Assembly (NCBI RefSeq): GCF_913060805.1
Contig: NZ_CAJXTC010000003.1
Span: forward strand, 171,819 to 235,818
Reading direction: 5' to 3'
Origin: an uncultured Draconibacterium sp.
GTDB lineage: Bacteria > Bacteroidota > Bacteroidia > Bacteroidales > Prolixibacteraceae
Length of the DNA: 64,000 nt
The position numbers were made by a program, and so were the translations under genes. Under the pieces are notes generated by a model. The model did not search any database. It was given only the letters and a program-made list of their open reading frames with translations, and was not told the DNA's origin. Below are positions 34,530 through 42,738 of the stretch, piece after piece. The stretch's first letter is position 1. Each line of letters opens with the position of its first letter.

Positions 34530-34871
34530 ATGGCAGAAACAAGTAAAAATACAGCAAAAGGGAAGGTTTATGATCCCGTAATTACGGTAATCATTGACGG
34601 AATTAAAAGGTTATTCCTTTTCCAAAAAACCTTGTACCGGATTGAAACGGACAAGGCAAAAAAGGACCAGCTTTTAAAGGATTTGAACGAGGCAAAAAAA
34701 GATCTGTCGCAGATTGTTGCGGTGCTTGATATTGTTCGCCGAGAGCCGATTGAAAGTATTACGATAAAGACAGCTTCCGGTATTTATGATTGTTCGCAAA
34801 TGGAACCTTCTGAGCTTTCCGATAGTGAGCTGTCTGATTTGATTTTAGAATTACATGAGACATTGAAATGA
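34530..34871 (+). CDS. Small coiled-coil protein of unknown function
   Basis: 113 residues. The middle (IKRLFLFQKTLYRIETDKAK, then LLKDLNEAKKDLSQIVAVLD) is strongly helical. Its stop overlaps the gp10-like start by 4 bases (ATGA), so it belongs to the morphogenesis block. It could be a head-tail joining or tail chaperone component, but no family is recognised. Confidence 0.5.
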   Translation: MAETSKNTAKGKVYDPVITVIIDGIKRLFLFQKTLYRIETDKAKKDQLLKDLNEAKKDLSQIVAVLDIVRREPIESITIKTASGIYDCSQMEPSELSDSELSDLILELHETLK

Positions 34872-35308
34872 AAGGTCGAATTATTGTAAAAAATACCGCT
34901 AACGTTATCCGGGCCATACATCGACAGGCAGATGTTGCGGATGAGCTAATGATAAAGGCGCTACAGTATGTAGGTGAAACCTTTGTCCGTGAAGCCCGCT
35001 TGAATAGACAGTTTCAGGATGACACCGGGAACCTGCAGTCGTCGATAGGATATGTGATTGTTAAAGACAGAAAGATCATTAGGCGTGCCATAAAGGGTAT
35101 AGGATCAAATAGTACATCTGAAGGTAAAGAGGCTGGTGAGCGATTGGCTGAAGCTATTGCAATTACGTTGCCTAATGGGATAGGGTTGGTTGGTGTGGCA
35201 GGGATGGAATACGGAATTTATGTTGAAGCAATGGGCGTTGATGTAATCTCGGGTTCGATACCGGCTACAAGGAAGCTATTGAAAGAGATTACTAAAGGAC
35301 TAAAATAG
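34868..35308 (+). CDS. HK97 gp10-like tail-completion protein
   Basis: 146 residues. The pattern of an N-terminal amphipathic helix, FVREARLNRQFQDDTGNLQSSIGYVIVKD and a later GMEYGIYVEAMGVDVISGS is typical of gp10-like minor tail/neck proteins (RxNxxxxTGNLxxSI core). In phages it sits between head-tail connectors and tail tube. Here both neighbours are missing, and the tape measure gene follows 20 bases on. Confidence 0.7.
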   Translation: MKGRIIVKNTANVIRAIHRQADVADELMIKALQYVGETFVREARLNRQFQDDTGNLQSSIGYVIVKDRKIIRRAIKGIGSNSTSEGKEAGERLAEAIAITLPNGIGLVGVAGMEYGIYVEAMGVDVISGSIPATRKLLKEITKGLK

Positions 35309-35328
35309 AAACACAAAACTGAAATATT

Positions 35329-38300
35329 ATGAGCATTGGAGGTGGTATACAGGGCTTGCACTTCATAAACACTATGAGCAACGCCGACTTAAAGCGAAAA
35401 TCAGCGGAAGCTGAGGGTATAATTGGAGGAATGGGACGAAACATTGGGAAGTTAGCACCTTTTGCCCCGTTGGCAGCCGGAAGTCTAATTCTAGCAAAGT
35501 TGGGGGACGATGCTTACGACTTCTCCAATGAGTTTTCAAAAGCGATGCGAGAAGTACAAACGATCTCACAGGCTACACAGGAAGACTGGGAGGGAATGAG
35601 CAAATCTATTATTGATATGGCCGCCAATGGTCCCGACGACGCGATCCAGTTAGCACAAGCTTATTACCAGATAGCATCTGCAGGTTATGATGGTGCTGCA
35701 GGTCTTAACTTGCTGGATGTTTCAAGTAGAGCAGCCACGGCCGGTATTACGGACACAAAGACAGCTGCAGACGGTCTAACAACCATTCTCAACGCCTGGG
35801 GAAAGGATGCAACAGAAGCCGAACAGGTGGCAGATGTTCTTTTCAAAACGGTTGAAAAAGGAAAGGTAACTTTCCCGGAATTAGCTCAGAATATTGCTCA
35901 GGTGGCACCAATGGCCAGCGCAATGAAGATCTCCCTGGAAGAGATTCTGGGGGCAACAGCTTCATTGACGAAACAGGGTAATACTACCAGCATGGCCATG
36001 ACTCAAATCAGACAAGCCATTATAGGTTTAAATGAGAATTTGGGTGATGGTTGGAGTGAGGCGATGACATTTCAGGAAGCTCTACAGGCTGTACGTGATA
36101 TGGCTGGCGGTTCTGATACCGCCTTAAAAGACATGATGGGTAGGATTGAAGGTGTAAACGCTGTATTGGCTCTAACCGGGGATAAAGCAATAGCTGCGGC
36201 AGATGATCTTAAAACGCTGTCAGAGGCCACAGGATCGATGCAAACAGCCTATGAAACAATGATGCTTGAGGCTGACAATAAATGGAGCCAGGTTCATAAT
36301 AAGTGGCAGCGTGAGCTATCACAGGTAGGTGATAAACTAAAAATTACATCTTCAGGACTTGCGGATTTTTTTAACCGGATCCTCACTGATGAACAAGCTG
36401 ACGTTATCGGACCAGCTTCTCAGTCAGCAATAAATAACCTTTTTTCAGACCTCAATCAGCTTGATGATAAAGAAGCCAAACTCAAGCTTATCACTGATAA
36501 GATTATCGAGTTGAAGAATGAATATGTGAGTTTAGGTCAGGAATCCGCTCAATGGGAAAAAGTACAGCCTAGTTGGTTGCAGCGTCAAGCCGAGAATTTT
36601 AACGCGGCTTTGGGATTTGGACCAGCTACATTGACAGGACGATATAACCAGGCAAACCTTGAAATCGTTCAGAAGGATATTGCAATCAATCAGGCAGTGC
36701 AGAAAAAGCTTGAAGAGATTTACCGTCAGGTTTTGAATTCTGCAGGTGACTCAGGATCCGGTGGCGGTGGAGGTGATAAACCAAAACCCTGGACCGTGGG
36801 CGATAGTCAGGCAGAGATTGAACGACTTAAAGAACAGCTGGGTACCGTATCGATCGAACAGGAGGTTGAGCTCCGATTTAAAATTGCCGATGAACAGGCG
36901 AAGGTTGATGAGTTTTATGGGAAGGTTCGTGACCGATTTAACCAGGCTATAAACGAGAGTTGGGAGGCTCCATTTAATCGAACTGTTGGGGCAGATGGTA
37001 CTAATTCGGAAACAGCATCTAAGGGTAACGCCTCTAAGCTTATCGAGGATCAAACCAAAGCCTACAAAGAGCAGACTAAAGAGATCACCAAGCAGCTTAA
37101 ACCGATGAAGCAGCTCACCCAGGAGGGCGCTAAGCAGCTTGAAAACGAGCATGACAAAATAGATACTCAACGCACTCAGGCTGACAATAATGAGCAGCTT
37201 GTAAAAGGGCTTCAGGATAGTTCTCAATTATTAGGGGCTTTGAGCTTTGCAATAGGTGAGATTAACACGGAAGCCGGGGAGGCTGTTGGTCGTATGGCTG
37301 ATATTGCGATGAATGCCGCAAACATGGCTCAGAATATTGTCGCCGGTAACTGGGTTGGTGCAATATCATCCGGAATCGGAATTATCGGCAATTTATTTGC
37401 CTCCTGGAATGAATCATCCGAAAGTCTTGCAGAAAGACAACAACGGATTAACGAAGAATCTCTCGAACTCAATGATATCTTAAGGGAAAGAATCCGACTA
37501 CTACAACAAGCCGGTTTAATATCGCCGTCAGAAGCTGCAATCGCCGATTTGGATGAGTTAAGAGATAAACTTGAGTTATCCAAAAATGAACTCGATCAAT
37601 ACACTCACTATGTATTACAAAACGGAGAACGGACCGGGGTATCTATTAAGGAAATGATGGATACTGTTTATGGCGGTAACTGGGGAGTTCAGGAATTGAA
37701 TGAGATGCTCGGCGGAATGGATGAATTTGAGAAAAAGTATCTGGAACTCACCGGCACTGTTGGATATACTTACCATCCTCTTTCTCATTTAACGTTCATC
37801 GATGAGAACGCTTTTAACGAGTCAGTAAATAGCATTTTACAAACGGCTGCAGATATTGGTACCGCTTTACAAGATCGGTTAGGCTTTGATGCTGATACTA
37901 TATCGGGCGCAATAATTGACGGCTTAAATGAGGGCTATGATTCGGCTGTTGACTTTTCTGATACGTTTGAAGATCTGATGAGACAGGCAATGATAAACTC
38001 TCTGCAAACTAAATATCTGGATGGCCCGGTTCAGGCGTGGAGCAAGTATTTCGCCGAATTTATGGATGACGGCGCGATTGATCCGGTAGAGCGGGAAAAA
38101 CTTCAAAACGGATTTACAAATGATACCGGTGATTGGATTCAAGGTTGGAACCAGATAATAGCATCGATGCAGCAAGGTACCGACCTTATGGAAGAAGCTA
38201 CCGGGATTGACTTATTTGGCGGAAGTGGAGATAATACGGAGGCGCTTCAAGGCATTCAGCGAAGCATTACAGAAGAAACAGGATCCTTGCTAGTTGGTCA

Positions 38301-38490
38301 ATTTTCGGCAATGAGAGAAAGCCAGGTAGGCATGAACGAAACCATGATGGATCAGCTCGGTATTGCAGAAGAGCAGTTGGAAATGCTACAGGAAATACGC
38401 GACAATACCTCATATAATCACAACCTAGCAGATATTAAGCAGGGTATTGACGATCTTAATACAAATATTAAACAGGGTTTGAGCGTTTAG
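35329..38490 (+). CDS. Phage tail tape measure protein
   Basis: 1053 residues. The N-terminal third is a PhageMin_Tail/TP901 core: LAQAYYQIASAGYDGAAGLN, AATAGITDTKTAADGLTTIL, NAWGKDATEAEQVADVLFKT, VTFPELAQNIAQVAPMASAM. A glycine-rich linker (SGSGGGGGDKPKP near 478), long coiled coils and hydrophobic segments (~660-700, ISSGIGIIGNLFASW) follow. Such proteins set tail length in siphoviruses and myoviruses. No tail tube, chaperone or baseplate genes surround it, and a terminator follows directly. Confidence 0.9.
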   Translation: MSIGGGIQGLHFINTMSNADLKRKSAEAEGIIGGMGRNIGKLAPFAPLAAGSLILAKLGDDAYDFSNEFSKAMREVQTISQATQEDWEGMSKSIIDMAANGPDDAIQLAQAYYQIASAGYDGAAGLNLLDVSSRAATAGITDTKTAADGLTTILNAWGKDATEAEQVADVLFKTVEKGKVTFPELAQNIAQVAPMASAMKISLEEILGATASLTKQGNTTSMAMTQIRQAIIGLNENLGDGWSEAMTFQEALQAVRDMAGGSDTALKDMMGRIEGVNAVLALTGDKAIAAADDLKTLSEATGSMQTAYETMMLEADNKWSQVHNKWQRELSQVGDKLKITSSGLADFFNRILTDEQADVIGPASQSAINNLFSDLNQLDDKEAKLKLITDKIIELKNEYVSLGQESAQWEKVQPSWLQRQAENFNAALGFGPATLTGRYNQANLEIVQKDIAINQAVQKKLEEIYRQVLNSAGDSGSGGGGGDKPKPWTVGDSQAEIERLKEQLGTVSIEQEVELRFKIADEQAKVDEFYGKVRDRFNQAINESWEAPFNRTVGADGTNSETASKGNASKLIEDQTKAYKEQTKEITKQLKPMKQLTQEGAKQLENEHDKIDTQRTQADNNEQLVKGLQDSSQLLGALSFAIGEINTEAGEAVGRMADIAMNAANMAQNIVAGNWVGAISSGIGIIGNLFASWNESSESLAERQQRINEESLELNDILRERIRLLQQAGLISPSEAAIADLDELRDKLELSKNELDQYTHYVLQNGERTGVSIKEMMDTVYGGNWGVQELNEMLGGMDEFEKKYLELTGTVGYTYHPLSHLTFIDENAFNESVNSILQTAADIGTALQDRLGFDADTISGAIIDGLNEGYDSAVDFSDTFEDLMRQAMINSLQTKYLDGPVQAWSKYFAEFMDDGAIDPVEREKLQNGFTNDTGDWIQGWNQIIASMQQGTDLMEEATGIDLFGGSGDNTEALQGIQRSITEETGSLLVGQFSAMRESQVGMNETMMDQLGIAEEQLEMLQEIRDNTSYNHNLADIKQGIDDLNTNIKQGLSV

Positions 38491-38522
38491 CTTTTTGTTT
38501 CCTTATATTTACTCATGCGAAG

Positions 38523-38549
38523 GGCTGGCCGGTTGGCTGGCCTTTTTTT
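38523..38549 (+). terminator. Rho-independent terminator after tape measure gene
   Basis: Two copies of GGCTGGCC pair (six Watson-Crick and two G-U pairs) around a GGTT loop, followed by seven T. It isolates the tape measure operon from the downstream two-gene module. Confidence 0.85.
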
Positions 38550-38688
38550 CGCGATTCATTATGTCAGCCTAAATGTTAAAACATTCAAAATAAAGAGTGT
38601 TGACTATTAGATACTTAGATGTTTGGATGTGCAACTTGCGAATAATAAATATATTTTTTATATATTGCAGCCAAAATGCGGTAGGAGT

Positions 38689-38709
38689 CTACAAATGATC
38701 TATTTGTAG
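38689..38709. promoter_or_regulatory. Inverted repeat CTACAAAT-N5-ATTTGTAG
   Basis: Perfect 8-bp arms (38689-38696 and 38702-38709) lie 29 bases before the ATG of the 38739 gene and downstream of a TATATTG box. It may be an operator or a leader hairpin controlling the two-gene module. Confidence 0.45.
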
Positions 38710-38738
38710 TAGTGAATCAGATGAAAAACTAAACATTT

Positions 38739-39257
38739 ATGTGCAAAGCCTCAATCGAGTTAATGTTATATGCCGAGTATATAAGAGAGTTGGCAGATAA
38801 CAACAGCGCCGATATTTTTCATAACGCAGGTGCCCAATATGCAAGCATTGTCTTTGCGAATATATTTCGTAAAGCTAAATACCATGTTCGTATTTATTCT
38901 AAAGCTATGAACCAGAAGGTTACGGCGAATAAGGACTATTTAAAAGAGTTACGTGGATTTTTAGATAGAGGGGGCAAGTTAAGTGTTATGGTGGAGGATG
39001 TTATCGATCCCCAAGGTAAGCTAAGCACTTTGCTTGGATACTATCCCGACAATGTTAAAATAAAACCTAATGTTGGCCAGGTTTTTAATTATAAGGATAA
39101 ATCTGGTGAAACATATCCGGTTCATTTTGCTACCGCAGATGGCCAAATGTTTCGAGTTGAGAATGATGTTAATGGTCACAAAGCTAGGGGGTCATTCAAT
39201 CAAGTTGATGATTCGAAAAAGCTCGAGACACTATTTGATAAGGTTTTTTCAAGTTAA
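38739..39257 (+). CDS. Cargo protein, possible degenerate PLD-like fold
   Basis: 172 residues, cytoplasmic. The pattern AKYHVRIYSKAMNQKVT, YLKELRGFLDRGGKLSVMVE, VHFATADGQMFRVEND and ARGSFNQVDDSKKLETLFDK loosely recalls phospholipase-D-superfamily folds found in defence and mobile-element proteins, but the HKD catalytic motif is absent, so this is only a weak resemblance. It has its own upstream region with an inverted repeat, is isolated by a terminator, and is followed 8 bases later by a membrane protein. The pair looks like an accessory (cargo) operon. Confidence 0.55.
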   Translation: MCKASIELMLYAEYIRELADNNSADIFHNAGAQYASIVFANIFRKAKYHVRIYSKAMNQKVTANKDYLKELRGFLDRGGKLSVMVEDVIDPQGKLSTLLGYYPDNVKIKPNVGQVFNYKDKSGETYPVHFATADGQMFRVENDVNGHKARGSFNQVDDSKKLETLFDKVFSS

Positions 39258-39265
39258 TTTCCCTG

Positions 39266-40117
39266 ATGAATATTGAAATTTATCACTTCAATACTTACTG
39301 GAGTTTTATTTTGACCTTAAGTTTTGCTTATGCATTTGCTAATAAATCATTTGCAAACCATGTAAGTAACTATTTTAGTAGGGTCTCTTTTGACGATCCA
39401 AATAATAGGTTTCGTGGATTAGTAAAAAGGCTTTCTGTAATAAAGAAAGAATTTGAGACTCTCAGTAAGCCCGGTGGTAGTGCAGAACATCAGAGGGATT
39501 ACAATAATTACCATAAAGACTTTACGGAGTGTAAAAAGAAGGAGAAAAAGTTTGAGGAGAACTATGAGCAATTTAATACTTCATTATTTTTAACCAAAAA
39601 CTTTAAATCGCTTTGTTACCTCTCGGGAGCATTAGCTCTTATTCTTATAGTGGCAGGGGGATTTTTACGTGAGTCTGAAATTCTGGATAGTGTTTTCGAT
39701 GGAATTAGACTAGGGGTTTACGTTTGGTTATTTTTCATAGCTATTTTTATTGTTTTTGATGTTTGTTTCCGAAAATTGAAATGGGTTCGGAATTTAGGTT
39801 ATGGAAGAAGTTTGTTGATGGTTGCTGTCTTGCTACTAATTACGCATGTATATGTTATTTATTTGTTGCATTGGCATGATAAGGCTCCTGTAGTACATAC
39901 AAATAAATCATTCACAATAATTTATTTAATATGCCTGGAGGGATTTCATTATGTGGTCTATTTTATCATTGCGGTTGTAGTTTACAGGCGTTGGTGCAAA
40001 AGTGCAGATACGGAATTAGAAAATCTTGAGTCAAGCATTTCGGATTTGGAAAGAAGATTAGTGCCGTTTAAGAAATTTGAGGATTGGACAATTGATTCGA
40101 TTTCAATCTCTCAATAA
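39266..40117 (+). CDS. Cargo membrane protein with coiled-coil domain
   Basis: 283 residues. A weak N-terminal hydrophobic segment (~12-26) is followed by a cytoplasmic charged region (~50-105, coiled-coil-like). Four clear membrane helices come next (~116-131, ~146-166, ~182-201, ~218-240), then a C-terminal coiled coil (TELENLESSISDLERRL). No named family is recognised. It is cotranscribed with the 38739 protein (8-base gap). A sensor or soluble partner paired with a multi-helix membrane effector is a layout common in anti-phage abortive systems, which is the basis for the hypothesis, not proof. Confidence 0.55.
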   Translation: MNIEIYHFNTYWSFILTLSFAYAFANKSFANHVSNYFSRVSFDDPNNRFRGLVKRLSVIKKEFETLSKPGGSAEHQRDYNNYHKDFTECKKKEKKFEENYEQFNTSLFLTKNFKSLCYLSGALALILIVAGGFLRESEILDSVFDGIRLGVYVWLFFIAIFIVFDVCFRKLKWVRNLGYGRSLLMVAVLLLITHVYVIYLLHWHDKAPVVHTNKSFTIIYLICLEGFHYVVYFIIAVVVYRRWCKSADTELENLESSISDLERRLVPFKKFEDWTIDSISISQ

Positions 40118-40345
40118 GATTAGAATCTACAATCTGCTATTTCACATTGCCGTAAAAATAAATCCGTTTTCCTGACATTCGATCGATTCAAGGTGTAAGT
40201 TGACCTGAGAGGATATCTATCGGAATACAATCGGGAAATGCACTACAGCAGGAAGATAATCGGTCGAAATGTTTACACTTGTTACAGCTGCTTTCTATAC
40301 TGAAATATTCGTGCCGGTCATTAATGATATGGTCCTTAATGGAAT

Positions 40346-40648
40346 TTATAAACCTATTGATCTCTTCCAGGCTTCGTATTTGTCTCGGGTAATTCCCAGC
40401 TTTCGGGGAGATAAATGGACCATTGGTAATGGATTAATAGGATCTTTCATTAATCGGTCGATTGTTTTTCTACTCCGGTCAAGGTCTTTCATAACATCCT
40501 TAGTCGTCAGGATATCGGAGCCGGAAGTATCAGGCTCTTTTAATTTTGACACCTCTTCGCGTAAACTCTTTACTTCAGCTATCAAAGCTGAAAGGTCGGC
40601 CTCTTTAACAAGAACCTTATTCTCAAACACCTTGAGCAAATCATTCAT
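40346..40648 (-). CDS. HTH protein, excisionase/AlpA-like
   Basis: 100 residues from the ATG of MNDLLKVFENK. An N-terminal coiled coil (LSALIAEVKSLREEVSKLKE) precedes a C-terminal helix-turn-helix (ILTTKDVMKDLDRSRKTIDR, then PMVHLSPRKLGITRDKYEAW). This is the layout of Bacteroidota island HTH_17-type proteins that act as excisionases or regulators. It is transcribed with the repressor gene direction (minus strand) in the lysogeny-control region. Confidence 0.65.
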   Translation of the reverse strand: MNDLLKVFENKVLVKEADLSALIAEVKSLREEVSKLKEPDTSGSDILTTKDVMKDLDRSRKTIDRLMKDPINPLPMVHLSPRKLGITRDKYEAWKRSIGL

Positions 40649-40750
40649 TTTCAATAGTTTTTAAAGGTTGTAATGTGTTTTGAAGTCGGAAGAGTCCTAA
40701 TTAAAGGGTTCAGAGTCCTTAAGGGGCAAAGGGTTTTAGTCCAGGCGTGA

Positions 40751-41011
40751 CTATTTTTTTTTATTCACAATTAATTCGGTCCCGCAGTTGGGGCACTTAA
40801 AGTCAAAGTTTTGTTTTTCTTCTTTCGTTGGGATGAATAATTCCCGGATATCTACATCAAGAACCTGAGCGATTTGTTTCAATAGTTCCGGCTTTGGAAA
40901 ATGATTTCCATTAATGATATTTGAGATAGTGGCGGGAGTAACATCTACCAATTCCGCCAATTCTTTGCCGGTTTTCCCTTTCTCTTTTAAAATCTCCTTC
41001 AGTTTTAACAT
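40751..41011 (-). CDS. XRE (Cro/CI-type) repressor with C-terminal zinc ribbon
   Basis: 86 residues. The N-terminal XRE helix-turn-helix (GKTGKELAELVDVTPATISN, IINGNHFPKPELLKQIAQVL) is followed by a short tail with one CxxC pair (FKCPNCGTELIV), half a zinc ribbon, possibly completed on dimerisation. It is divergent from the 41143 operon across a 131-base region holding four copies of a TTATAGTA operator. It is the likely master repressor of the island, equivalent to Stl or CI. No LexA-like autocleavage domain exists, so induction by RecA is unlikely. Confidence 0.8.
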   Translation of the reverse strand: MLKLKEILKEKGKTGKELAELVDVTPATISNIINGNHFPKPELLKQIAQVLDVDIRELFIPTKEEKQNFDFKCPNCGTELIVNKKK

Positions 41012-41045
41012 GATGTTTCATTCTTGAATTCAAACAAAGTTATAT

Positions 41046-41150
41046 AAAATTATAGTAAAACTAAATAAATAATCAAAAAATTATAGTATTGCTTGCATTG
41101 AATTATAATAATACTTACATTTGTTGAGTAAAAATTATAGTAATGCTAAA
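41046..41150. promoter_or_regulatory. Four-operator divergent control region
   Basis: Core TTATAGTA occurs at 41050-41057, 41081-41088 and 41135-41142, and the variant TTATAATA at 41103-41110. Core-to-core spacings are 31, 22 and 32 bases, close to whole helical turns. The last copy abuts the ATG at 41143. Flanking AAAA and a following nTRCTnA are also shared, giving an ~18-base unit. Confidence 0.7.
41116..41123 (+). promoter_or_regulatory. -7 box of the divergent early operon
   Basis: TACATTTG matches TAnnTTTG and lies between operators 3 and 4, 19 bases before the ATG at 41143. Repressor binding at the flanking operators would block it. Confidence 0.55.
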
Positions 41151-41331
41151 TGAAATGGATTTAAGACAAATAACAACATCGAAAACCAACCTGATTAAAT
41201 CAATCGGAATTGGCGGTTATCTGGAAATGTTTTTGGACCATTTAAAAGCTCAGCCCGGAATTACCAAAGCTGAGGTATTTGATACTTACTACCAGGTTAG
41301 AACTGAAACCTTAAAACAATATGCACTATGA
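41143..41331 (+). CDS. Small protein of unknown function
   Basis: 62 residues (GGYLEMFLDHLKAQPGITKA). No domain recognised. First gene under the four-operator promoter, with its start codon inside operator 4, and its stop overlaps the next start by 4 bases. The position corresponds to Cro- or Str-like early genes in satellites and prophages, though no HTH is obvious. Confidence 0.55.
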   Translation: MLNEMDLRQITTSKTNLIKSIGIGGYLEMFLDHLKAQPGITKAEVFDTYYQVRTETLKQYAL

Positions 41332-41510
41332 AAATCATCTTTCAATCACTAAATGTATCGATAAGTAGTGAGGTTCTCTCTGCCGGAGAGCACGCTCATA
41401 TAACGCAATTGGCTGAAAAGTCGAATAGCGGTAAGGAACTCAGTTCAGAAGAGAGCAGCTTTATTGAATCTATGGCCAGCCGGTCAAATCACTTTGTTTC
41501 GAATTATTAA
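41328..41510 (+). CDS. Small protein of unknown function
   Basis: 60 residues (KIIFQSLNVSISSEVLSAGE). No domain recognised. It overlaps the previous gene by 4 bases (ATGA), so it is coupled to it. Second gene of the repressed operon 41143-42204. Confidence 0.5.
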   Translation: MKIIFQSLNVSISSEVLSAGEHAHITQLAEKSNSGKELSSEESSFIESMASRSNHFVSNY

Positions 41511-41530
41511 ACCTTAAAAAGAATAGAGAT

Positions 41531-41869
41531 ATGGAAAATCAAATTACGACCATCACAATTCCCTCAGGTCATGCCAATCATGAAATTACATTGGATGGAC
41601 CTTACATGTATGTTTGCACATCGAAAATCGATTTACGGGAATTGATTAAGCTCTGCGAAATACAAGAATTAAAGGAGACAGGAATCGCATTAAAAGAGTC
41701 TGTTTTTAGAACCTCACAGTTAATGGCTGCATTCATTAACACAGGACTTGAAGGTGTCAAAGAATGCGATATTGCACCTAGTACGCATGATATTTGGTTA
41801 ATACACGAACTTGAGAAGTTTTTGAGTTCTACGGAGTGGATTGATCAGCATCCAAAAGTGAAGGAATAA
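41531..41869 (+). CDS. Protein of unknown function
   Basis: 112 residues. Its N-terminus (MENQITTITIPSGHANHEIT) and length resemble the next gene product only loosely (both begin MENQ and carry a short beta strand section then helices). No family recognised. Third gene of the repressed operon. Confidence 0.5.
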   Translation: MENQITTITIPSGHANHEITLDGPYMYVCTSKIDLRELIKLCEIQELKETGIALKESVFRTSQLMAAFINTGLEGVKECDIAPSTHDIWLIHELEKFLSSTEWIDQHPKVKE

Positions 41870-41895
41870 TTATTAAACGCTTAAAACTGAGAATC

Positions 41896-42204
41896 ATGGA
41901 AAATCAAAAAATTAAGTATGTTTTTGAAAACGTTAGTGGTAATAAAAGTATGGTTACTATTGAAGGTGATACAATTAAATTCGGTGGACAGAAATTTTCA
42001 CTGGCGAAGCTTGAGGACCTATTAACACAGGAAGAGCCTAGCCGTGTTTCCAAGGCACTTAACAGTGTTGTTTACGGTTTGGCCCAAGTAACCGCTGAAG
42101 CAATTAACAATAATGCCGTCGTTCAAGGTTTGTTACCCACGTCTACGGAGATTTACTATGCAAAGCTGCTTGCTGAATCCTTTGCAGAATTAGAAGTGAA
42201 ATAA
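41896..42204 (+). CDS. Protein of unknown function
   Basis: 102 residues: an N-terminal beta meander (VFENVSGNKSMVTIEGDTIK) followed by two helices. No family recognised. Last gene of the operon, ending at the terminator at 42224. Confidence 0.5.
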   Translation: MENQKIKYVFENVSGNKSMVTIEGDTIKFGGQKFSLAKLEDLLTQEEPSRVSKALNSVVYGLAQVTAEAINNNAVVQGLLPTSTEIYYAKLLAESFAELEVK

Positions 42205-42223
42205 CACGCAGATATTTGATAGA

Positions 42224-42246
42224 GCCTCCTTCGGGAGGTTTTTTTA
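42224..42246 (+). terminator. Rho-independent terminator
   Basis: CCTCC-TTCG-GGAGG stable tetraloop hairpin followed by seven T, closing the 41143-42204 operon. Confidence 0.9.
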
Positions 42247-42474
42247 TGCCTTGGTTGCTTCAATAATCCTGATTACATATTCGAATAGGCCCATCTTTAC
42301 CAAAATATAAATCAGCAGTAAAGCAATTATACCTATTCCAAAAATATGGAGCCAGGATAGCATAATGGTTTTCAGATTTAACTCTACATTTTCAAGTGAC
42401 CATAACCAAAATTTGATTGTTGAAGTTCCTTGACGTTTTTCACTCTTCTGTGTCGACTGCTTTTTTTCAGACAT
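42244..42474 (-). CDS. Small single-helix membrane protein
   Basis: 76 residues with a polar N-terminus (MSEKKQSTQKSEKRQGTSTI) and one membrane helix (IFGIGIIALLLIYILVKMG at ~45-63). No family recognised. It is on the minus strand, tail-to-tail with the 41143 operon and divergent from the XRE gene at 42739. Short length makes it less certain, but the codon pattern and helix look real. Small membrane proteins in phage regions can be holin-like, exclusion or defence products. Nothing here decides between them. Confidence 0.45.
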   Translation of the reverse strand: MSEKKQSTQKSEKRQGTSTIKFWLWSLENVELNLKTIMLSWLHIFGIGIIALLLIYILVKMGLFEYVIRIIEATKA

Positions 42475-42526
42475 AATTTACGCTTTAAAAATTTGCAATC
42501 GACAGAGCCCTGCCTCGCCCTGCGAA

Positions 42527-42542
42527 AAAGGGAATTCCCTTT
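42527..42542. repeat. Perfect 16-bp palindrome
   Basis: AAAGGGAATTCCCTTT lies in the 264-base gap between the small membrane protein (-) and the second XRE gene (+). It could be an operator or an RNA hairpin. Confidence 0.5.
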
Positions 42543-42629
42543 GGAATATGAAAGGACAACATTTGATGGCATAGTATCTCGTTGATTTTAAGGCGCTTTT
42601 TGAAAAGTGTGTTCAGGGGGTTTGAAAAG

Positions 42630-42651
42630 CAGTATCGCAAATCCGATACTG
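42630..42651. promoter_or_regulatory. Inverted repeat CAGTATCG-N6-CGATACTG
   Basis: Perfect 8-bp arms around a 6-base spacer, 88 bases upstream of the second XRE gene. Symmetry and size fit a dimeric repressor site. Confidence 0.5.
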
Positions 42652-42704
42652 AAGTATGCTCTATTTCCCTCATTTGTGGTATTGAATCAAGATCCTTATC
42701 CCAG

Positions 42705-42712
42705 TACCTTTG
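42705..42712 (+). promoter_or_regulatory. -7 box of the second XRE gene
   Basis: TACCTTTG fits TAnnTTTG, 26 bases before the ATG at 42739, with a partial TTG -33 element 20 bases upstream. Confidence 0.55.
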
Positions 42713-42738
42713 ACTTGAAACATTTAAAATATTAAGTC

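Noticed and set aside
40269..40664. 131-codon plus-strand open frame opposite the HTH protein at 40346
   Set aside because: Antisense to a gene with a recognisable HTH and coiled coil. No domain of its own.
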